Origin: Bursaphelenchus xylophilus
Taxonomy: Eukaryota; Nematoda; Chromadorea; Rhabditida; Aphelenchoididae
Assembly (NCBI GenBank): GCA_904066235.2
Contig: CAJFCV020000006.1
Location: 7,006,001 to 7,070,000 of the forward strand
Direction of reading: 5' to 3'
DNA length: 64,000 nucleotides
Shown here: in pieces, positions 57,271 to 64,000 of the stretch
How positions within the stretch are numbered: position 1 is the first letter of the stretch
How the letters are laid out: each line of letters starts with the position of its first letter
Made by a program: the position numbers and the translations under genes
The notes under the pieces: model-generated
Told to the model about the DNA's origin: nothing
The model's database searches: none
The model's input: the letters and a program-made list of their open reading frames with translations, nothing else

Positions 57271-60061
57271 ATGCGAAATCGGCGCTTCGGCTCGATCGTT
57301 AGTGTGAACGATGGAGGAGATAAAAAGAAGGGAACCTGGAACTTTCTGAAACGACGGAGCTCTTCCAACAACGCCATCAGCAAGAACAATGTCGTAAGTG
57401 ATCAGCCATGAATAATGCATCTTTATGGGTTTGTGCCGTTTCTTGTTCCCTTGTTTAGAAGGTTTCGGATGTGGATCCGGAGGAATATTCGGATGGAAAA
57501 GACCGCATACTTCCACCGATATTCACCATGGGAGACCAGCCGGAGTTGATCTCTAAATTGAGGGATTCTTTTGTGAACTTCTTGGGATGGATACTCAAAT
57601 GGAGAGGGCGATACCTTCAAATTATCTGGGACTGATCGGTCGGGGTTTTGTGAGTCAGAGGAAGTGGAAAGATGGAGGTCGATGTCGGGCGTCTGCCACT
57701 TCTTTCGGGTCCAAAATGCGCGCGGTTTGTGTCCAGAAAACGCTTTATTGAACAGAAAATATAAGTCGCTGTTCTTTAGGGCTAGATCTCGGTTCTATGT
57801 TTGTTTTTATCCGCTTAGGTCAGGTTCGCGAAGTCTAAATATATTTTTAATAATAGGAAGGGGAATTGTTTATATTTAAATTTGCTGTATATTATTGGTT
57901 GATTGCAGCAGCTTGTTGCCCAACATCCGAGTGGTCTTCCCAGCTCCTCGGCTAACACTTCTCCCACAAATAACGAGAATCTTCCACCTTTCCCGAGAAC
58001 AACACCCGACCCTAAAAACAAGGTCTATCAGAAACAATCGCCGACTACCTCTAACTACTCTAACACTAATTCTTCGGGTAATTTATTGTTTTTGCAATGG
58101 TCAACGTTCATAGGTAATATCTGGAACGACGCTTCATTTTGTATTTTTTTTTCGTTTGCGCGCCCATTTGTTTGGAACGTTTTAATGCTGACCTTGCCGT
58201 CATTTCGTCTTAATTTCGATCTTGTTTTAGGTAATTCAGCTTCGGAACGTCCAGATTCGGCCAACTCGGAGCTCTCCCGTACCCCGAGAAAAATGATTGT
58301 GAGTTGTTGGCGCCTTTTTTTTGAGAGATAGTTGATTTTTATTTTTTGGAATGAATCCAGGTATTGCAGCACCCTCCAACTAATCCACCGCCCGCGGTCC
58401 CAGGTTCGGCCAATTCAGCTTATTACCCAAAAAGGTTGAATAACGATTTGATCATGTCAAATGGAGCTAGCGGAGCTGTTCCTTCAGCCAATGGCAAGTC
58501 CTTTATGGCCCCGTCTACGCCAAATGGAAAGCCTGCTCTTCCCGCCAAGCCAACAGTGATCCATTTAAATGAAGAAGAGGAGAAAGAAAACATCCAGAAT
58601 GGTGAGAAGAATGGCCGATACCCGAAAGTAAAGTTGAATGGTCGTGTGGGATTTGCTTCCCTTCCCTATCAGGTTGTCAGAAGATGTCAGAGTAAAGGGT
58701 ACATTTACCTGTCCCTTTATTTAAATTTAATTTTTGTTTCAGGTTTCAGTTTAATCTTCTTTGTGTTGGAGAGACAGGTACTGGAAAGACTACCTTGATC
58801 GAATCTCTGTTTGGAATCACTTTGGATGACTTCTCTCCATGTGACAATGAATTGAATACCGTCGAATTGAAGACGAAAGAATGCGGTAAGAGGGATAGAG
58901 ATATTTGAATCTTTTGTAGAAATCACGGAAGGCGAGGTCAATGTAAAACTGAGAGTCGTGGAGACGGCTGGATTCGGAGATCAATTGGACAAGGAAAAGA
59001 GTGCCAAAGTCATCGTCGATTTCATCAACGATCAATTTGAGACACGGCTCAAGGATGAATTGATGGTGAAAAGGAATCTCTCTTCTTTCGATGACAAGAG
59101 AATCCATGCCTGCCTTTATTTTATATCCCCTACTGGCCATGGGTAAGTATTTCCGGGGGTATTATAATGGCTTCTGCAGATTGAAAGCGTTGGATATTGT
59201 GACGATGAAAGAACTCAGTAAACGAGTTAATGTTATCCCTGTCATTGCCAAGTCCGACACCACTAGCAAAGAAGAATTGGCCAGGTTTAAGTCTAAAATC
59301 CTCTCCGAATTGAAGTCCCACAACATTGAGATCTATCAATTCCCTACAGACGATGAAGCTGTAGCCGAACAGAACCGAAGAATGAATTCTTTTATGCCTT
59401 TTGCTGTTGTGGGCAGTGTAGATACTGTAACCAAAGAGGACGGCTCTGTTGTTAGAGCCAGAAGATATCCATGGGGCATTGTTGAAGGTAAGGTGAAACA
59501 TGAATATTACCAATTCTCTTTTAGTGGAGAACAAGGAACACTGTGACTTTGTTTATCTGAGAGAGGCCGTTCTCAGAATCAACGTTGATTCGTTGAGAGA
59601 ACGGACTCAGGATGTTCTCTATGAAGCCTATCGAAGAGAACGGCTCAGGGAACTCAAAATGAGGGATGGCGATGCTGGACCGAACATGGAGAAGGCTTGT
59701 GAACTTGTAAGTTTAAAGGGTTTACATCAATTATCTATGCGAAGACATACATTAATAATTTTTAGCGGCAAAAAGAATTCGAACAAGAGTTGAAGAACAG
59801 GGATGAGCAATTCCATCGAGACTTTGTAAAGAGAGTTGACGAAAAGGAAGCGGAGATTAAACGTCGTGAGGAAATGGTAAGTCAGGGGGATAATTTATGA
59901 TCTTATTCTTGCAGATGAACATCAGACGAAGGGAGATTGAGACCAAATTCAGAGATGAAATGGCCAGTTTGGATCAGCAGATTTCCCATCTAACCGAAGA
60001 AAAGAACCGACTCGAAGGAAAGGGATCAGCCCGGGATTCTGGAAAGAAATCGAAGAAGTGA
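57271..60061 (+). CDS. unc-61: Septin, SEPT6-group
   Basis: GTP-binding cytoskeletal protein forming filaments at cleavage furrows and cortex. Proposed exon 1 is 57271-57393 ([16 protein letters not shown] ... [14 protein letters not shown]), joined in phase 0 to 57909 ([14 protein letters not shown]). A long Pro/Ser/Asn-rich N-terminal region follows. The G domain starts [20 protein letters not shown] (P-loop at about 58763-58795). G3 is ETAGFGDQ, the SEPT6/8/11 form of DTxG, and G4 is AKSD instead of the usual AKAD. The septin element is [18 protein letters not shown] and PFAVVGSVD, then [20 protein letters not shown]. The C-terminus is a coiled coil ([20 protein letters not shown] ... LTEEKNRLE) ending KKSKK. 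The septin identity is firm; the 5' end is not, and the unc-61 symbol rests on SEPT6-group features. Confidence 0.87.
57459..57635 (+). CDS. Possible alternative terminal exon / small protein
   Basis: After a good acceptor (CCCTTGTTTAG), this 58-codon exon is open in the phase 0 frame supplied by the 57271-57393 exon and ends at TGA. Together they would encode a 99-residue protein with the C-terminal amphipathic segment [18 protein letters not shown]. In the other frames the exon is closed, so it cannot continue into septin. It may be a separate small gene sharing the first exon, a skipped exon, or a chance frame. Confidence 0.4.
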   Translation, partial: KVSDVDPEEYSDGKDRILPPIFTMGDQPELISKLRDSFVNFLGWILKWRGRYLQIIWD

Positions 60062-60241
60062 TTACAGACCAATATATATATTTATTCTCATGTTTATTAC
60101 ATAACTTACCATGTGCAGTAAAACATTGTAACTACTTATAATGGGCTGATTATAATTATGACCATCGTAATTCTGAAGTGTTTGTCATCTTCTCGCGTGC
60201 TGTTGTTATACTTGATGGCTGTTATCTGGAAGAGTCTTTTG

Positions 60242-61514
60242 TTAATTGGATTGACTTGCTTCTGAGTTATAAGTTCTTCCGTCGAAAGTAATACGTACAA
60301 TTGGAGTACGGTATGATCCCAGTTTGTTCACTAAAATAACAATAAGATCTGACTCATCTTACATTGTCTATGCATTTCGGTGATTAGATCGAGATCAGCC
60401 GGGTGAATAATCCCGTAGAGACTAATCCCTGATGTAATCTTGAACGGAGTCTCGCTGAAATTGTATGTTTTTGGTTCCATTAACGTACTGGTTATCAGAA
60501 TAACGAACTTTAAATTGGTCATCTAAATTAACAACAAGGGCGTCTTTCGATAATTTTATTCCATTTGAAATCTTCACCGAATGAGGCTGACAGAAGGCCA
60601 ACAAGGAGGAGTCCAACCGGCGATATACTTCCAGAGAGATGACCTGAACTCTTAGATTGCCGTCTCTGTTTTCCCAACCTTATATCCTGAGGCACATTTT
60701 GGACTTTCTTTACTTCTCCTTTTGGTCAACGTCGATTTCATTCGCAGATTCAGAAACCAGTCTAACTCCAAATTCTGGGATCGTATAAGTTGTCTTCTGA
60801 GTACCATTGAATCCTCTGGATGAACATAGGAATAGATGGAGTTGCCACAGAGATCGACTTGACTCAGCCCGAGATGGAGACTCACGGTTTCACTCACATA
60901 AAGAATATCCCCGTGATAACTCAGACAGAAAATAAATCCATCAAGAATCTGGACACATGTTCTTCTTGCATCATATGAACGGACTTACGTCTATCAAGTT
61001 GACATCGATCAGAGGGGAAATGAAAGGCCTCCGTTTGATCGGATTGACTGCATGATGCAGTTTGATATAGGTTCCGGCTAGTCTGACCACAGTGGCTTTA
61101 TCCAAATGCTTCTCACTTATGGCTCTGGCAACAGGCAAAAGAAGTGATAATCTCTTGAACTGTTCGTTCTCCTGCCGTCTTCTCTCTTGCGCAACACTCC
61201 GAGCATGACCCGTTAGCAGACCGACTCCACGATTCTCATTGGCGTCATCGTCTGAGCAATTAAATGAAGATTACATCCGAAAAGCCTCCTAATCACTTCT
61301 TCCTTGATCCGAAACCGAACCAAAACTTACTAAGCACATCTGATGGATAAGATCCGTAAGAATTGTAATTACTGTACATGTCTGACCAATTGGACATCCC
61401 ACTACACTCAGACGCCCTGACAATAATACTGGACTCCAATTTCAGCGCAGTCTTGCCGGACCAATTACCAAACCCATCCCGCATACAAATGAGACAACCG
61501 TGGTTTATATACAT
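60242..61514 (-). CDS. SIM-like bHLH-PAS transcription factor
   Basis: Class I bHLH-PAS factor expected to pair with an ARNT partner. The N-terminal exon (61514 or 61397 start) encodes a Tyr/Ser-rich leader. The bHLH is [20 protein letters not shown] ... [20 protein letters not shown], with REKENxEF-like basic residues altered. PAS-A is diagnostic: [20 protein letters not shown] then [20 protein letters not shown], closest to SIM (GNSIYEYIHP) with some NPAS1/3 likeness. PAS-B is weaker ([20 protein letters not shown]). The protein ends soon after PAS-B, so there is no long activation tail. HLH-34 (C. elegans SIM-like) is the likely counterpart, but I do not assign the symbol. The start codon is uncertain. 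The C-terminal frame after the last intron was chosen by phase and is moderately sure. Septin ends 180 bp away in convergent orientation. Confidence 0.78.
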
Positions 61515-61585
61515 ACAATATAAATATTTGACCCCTCAGGGGGCAAAACAACTTTGCCTAATAAAATAAAAACAATTGAGTAATT

Positions 61586-62399
61586 TCATCGACCACCGCC
61601 AAAGAATTGGCTGATCAGAGATCCCGCATTCAGCCCAGAGTCAGGTTCGGGGGTGGCCCTTTTGGCTCCCCCTCGAGATAATGCGTCCACAATGGCATCG
61701 ATATTGGAGCCTTGAGTCCCTCCAAACCTCGACTTGGGCTCTCCATACTCTTCATAAGAAGGCTGGAAGATCGAAGCTGCTCCAGAAGAGGAAGAGCCAG
61801 ACCCCGATCCCAGAGATGATCCTGCAAAGAGAATAAACAGTCATAAAAAGTGAAATAAGACACCAAATCGGAGGTATTTCTCACCTAAGAAACTGCCGAG
61901 TAATGTGTCCATTATGGAGCGAGGTTGTGATTTGCTCCCAGCTCCGAGGGGACCACCTCCGTATTCGGAAAGAGAGCTGCCCCCAAATGACCCCAGGGAA
62001 GCTCGCTCCGGGGGCTCGTAGTTTGAAACGCCTGAAAGACGAACCATTTCAACGTGATAGACAACTTACCTCGGAACTGCGGCCTGACCACTTCGCCTAA
62101 GATCCCGTTCCCGGACGAGGATGAGTAATCGTTGGAAAAACTCGATAATCTTGATGAAGACGACGAAGTGGAAGATCCCGCTCCGTTCGCGTTATTCAAA
62201 ATATTTCCTCCAAGATTCATCAACTGAGTGGCCAGACTATAGACTGAAGAACAATATAATCCAAACTACTCATCCACTCACCTTCCTGGAACTTCTTCAT
62301 GTTTGCTGCCATATCAGCAGTTTCTACTACGGGCGGAGGCGCTCCGAGGACCGTATGCCATATCAGGCATACCGAAAGGGTAAACAGGCTAGGCTGCAT
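61586..62399 (-). CDS. Small secreted Ser/Gly-rich protein, unknown
   Basis: Starts MQPSLFTLSVCLIWHTVLGA, a clear signal peptide, followed by PPPVVETADMAANMKKFQE. The mature part is Ser/Gly-rich and low complexity (AGSSTSSSSSRLSSFSNDYS, SSLSEYGGGPLGAGSKS), with a short hydrophobic RSIMDTLLGSFLG and an end LNAGSLISQFFGGGR. It has introns at about 61820-61886, 62033-62068 and 62245-62282. It lies 72-189 bp upstream of the SIM-like start on the same strand, close enough for an operon. No family recognised; a secreted structural or peptide-precursor role is possible but unproven. Confidence 0.72.
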
Positions 62400-63216
62400 A
62401 ATTAAGAAACTGGGAAGAGACGATTTGAAGCCGCACTTCTGAACACCGTATACTTTGCAGAGATGTGCAATTTAATCAGGATAAGAAGAGGCCTTATCAG
62501 ACTCTTCCCAATGGTCTCAAGGGACCGCCTGAATGTGAAATGGACCTTCCGAGGGTGATCGCAGGCGCCGTCGTCGCCTGAGGGAAAGAAGACGCTCCTC
62601 GCCCAAAAAGCACGACAGATGGAAACGTAAGAAGAGGAAACTAAAGCGATTCCGATCGCGGCGTTGTGGGCGCCTGACCAGTCAAGTCAGGGAGGCGATG
62701 CTTTTTCGGCTTCAACCCGCCACGACCTTATTGAAACTGGATTTGGTGCTCGAGAAGGAGGAGGAGGCCGCTGCCGAAAATATAAAGAGATTCAAGAACC
62801 AGAAAAGCTAACTGATATTGCTCTTCTTCAACAAAAACAATGTTCATCAACATTGATATCCTTTATCTCGCCTTGACCTAATCTCATGGAGTTCACGAAT
62901 GTATCCCACTTAATTCATGCACTGAATTAAAACCGAGGAGACTGTAACAAATCCTTTTGTCGATAGTTGCAATGCGTTTGTAGAAATTCGTGTACGTCCA
63001 GAAAAACCGTCATCTGTATGAATAAAGTTGAAAAACATGAACGTGTAACAATAAGCAGCTGGCTTCCAATTTTTTTACGTCATAATAAATTTTATTACCT
63101 TTCCCTCCATGAAAAGTTTATAAAATATTCCCGAAAAAAGGCATCATAATGATGAATTTTATGGAAACGCGGCAAAATAAAAATAAATAAAAATCCGGAA
63201 CGTTATTGTAAGAAGG
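62400..63216. other. Divergent region before PCID2
   Basis: Upstream of both the secreted-protein gene (-) and PCID2 (+). It includes a GC-rich block (62520-62780) with an open, Arg/Lys-rich frame (listed separately) and an AT-rich right half. Confidence 0.5.
62539..62811 (+). other. Open Arg/Lys-rich frame without an upstream ATG
   Basis: Ninety sense codons run from just after a TGA to TAA at 62809-62811. The translation is very basic at first (RRRRRRLRERRRSSPKKHDR, WKRKKRKLKRFRSRR), then VREAMLFRLQPATTLLKLDL and an acidic VLEKEEEAAAENIKRFKNQK end. The first ATG in frame is at 62698. It could be an exon of an undetected small gene or a by-product of GC-rich sequence. Confidence 0.3.
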
Positions 63217-64000
63217 ATGTCAAGTGGCAGTTTTTACGAATATTACGATCAGATTCTTGACTTGATTGCATGTCGGGATTGGAATGAAAGCGAAAAAGTA
63301 GCTGAATTGTTTTCTTGCGACGGTCCGCACGTTTCAAACCACAATTTATACGTAGGCACATCATTCCAGAATACTGTCTATTAGAAAGTGCGCTATGTTT
63401 CATTTTTTTGTTTAGGTTTTGAATCTCGAAGACGAATACCCGGACAGAAAAGTGGAAGACGAGGTGTTCGATGATCTAGTAGCTCTCCACCTGCGAGTAT
63501 TATATTATTTGAGTAAAAATGAGTATCATGATGCATTTAATGCCCAAAAAGCGGTAGGTAGATGCAATTTCAATATATCGTAATTTTAGTTACTCCAATA
63601 CTTCCACAAGGAGATATTGTCAGAAGAAAAGGATGCCAATTGGTTCATTCCGATACTATTTGCACTGTGCAAGGATTTGAGAGTGATTGCCTCGATGGTA
63701 AGGTTTCCACATGTTTTCAATTCTGATTTTTAGGCCGATAAAGCGCGAGAAATTATCGATGAGGACGAGAAATCATTTTACGAGGAAGCTGCAAATCCAA
63801 TTATGGAATGCTACCGAGTTTGCGTGGCTGATGGGTATTTTTACTTATATTTTTTCATCCTTTATGTTTTAGACGAAATGCTTTTGAGATCTCAAAGAAG
63901 GTGGCAATTCTTAACCTGACAAACCAACTGTTCAGGATTTACTATAGAGTAAGTTTCGTGTATCATGTATCTTGTCTTTTAGATCAACAGATTGCCATTG
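63217..64000 (+). CDS. PCID2/Thp1-like TREX-2 subunit, 5' part (runs off window)
   Basis: PCI-domain protein of the TREX-2/mRNA export and DSS1-binding group. Starts MSSGSFYEYYDQILDLIACR. Conserved PCID2 segments are CDGPHVSNHNLYV, DEVFDDLVALHLRVLYYLSK, HDAFNAQKALLQYFHKEILS, ANWFIPILFALCKDLRVIAS, NPIMECYRVCVADGRNAFEI, KKVAILNLTNQLFRIYYRIN and RLPL at the edge, matching human KINKLHL. Introns are about 63351-63416, 63553-63589, 63699-63732, 63835-63872 and 63949-63981. The remaining C-terminal PCI domain lies beyond 64000. Confidence 0.9.

Overview
This window is nuclear DNA from a nematode. Genes carry many very short introns (mostly about 33-45 nt, GT...TTTAG or TTTCAG). Several start codons sit a few bases behind an acceptor-like TTTTAG or TTGCAG, as expected for spliced-leader trans-splicing. 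The proteins best match nematode or general metazoan families. The very short introns and TTTAG acceptors fit a non-Caenorhabditis nematode, perhaps Tylenchina; that placement is inference from style, not a database match.

Layout, left to right. 1-6136 (+): 3' part of the HECT ubiquitin ligase UBR5. 6336-7964 (+): RRM protein with two zinc-finger-like motifs. 8766-9994 (+): TASK-like two-pore potassium channel. 10080-11802 (-): sorting nexin 17. 13391-15188 (+): SLC10-type transporter. 15189-20471: about 5.3 kb with no convincing gene. 20472-21151 (+): unrecognised Cys-containing protein. 21912-22749 (-): CENP-A-type centromeric histone H3, sharing a 182-bp divergent promoter with a CLC-7-type Cl-/H+ exchanger (22932-28706, +). 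28949-29706 (+): EMC10. 29746-30321 (-): PRKRIP1-like splicing factor. 30681-32247 (-): TCAIM-like mitochondrial protein. 32811-34490 (+): a short lipin. 34558-35133 (-): unrecognised small protein. 35520-36192 (+): LSM12-like. 37576-39861 (+): stomatin with a possible alternative first exon. 40122-55448 (-): giant Fat-like cadherin (CDH-4 type). 57271-60061 (+): SEPT6-group septin. 60242-61514 (-): SIM-like bHLH-PAS factor. 61586-62399 (-): small secreted protein. 63217-64000 (+): start of PCID2/Thp1.

The genes are mostly unrelated housekeeping and developmental loci. Spacing suggests a few possible co-transcribed pairs (ubr-5/RRM, clh-6/EMC10, TCAIM/PRKRIP1, secreted protein/SIM) and several tail-to-tail neighbours.

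The most unusual layer is a set of palindromic (fold-back) elements, most flanked by TA, found largely inside introns. They lie in two ubr-5 introns, the last clh-6 intron (a palindrome inserted into one arm of a larger palindrome), cdh-4 introns, and just upstream of the septin first exon. No element carries a recognisable transposase, so they look like non-autonomous MITE/fold-back elements. Exon boundaries were set by eye from splice consensus and reading-frame continuity, so single junctions may be off.
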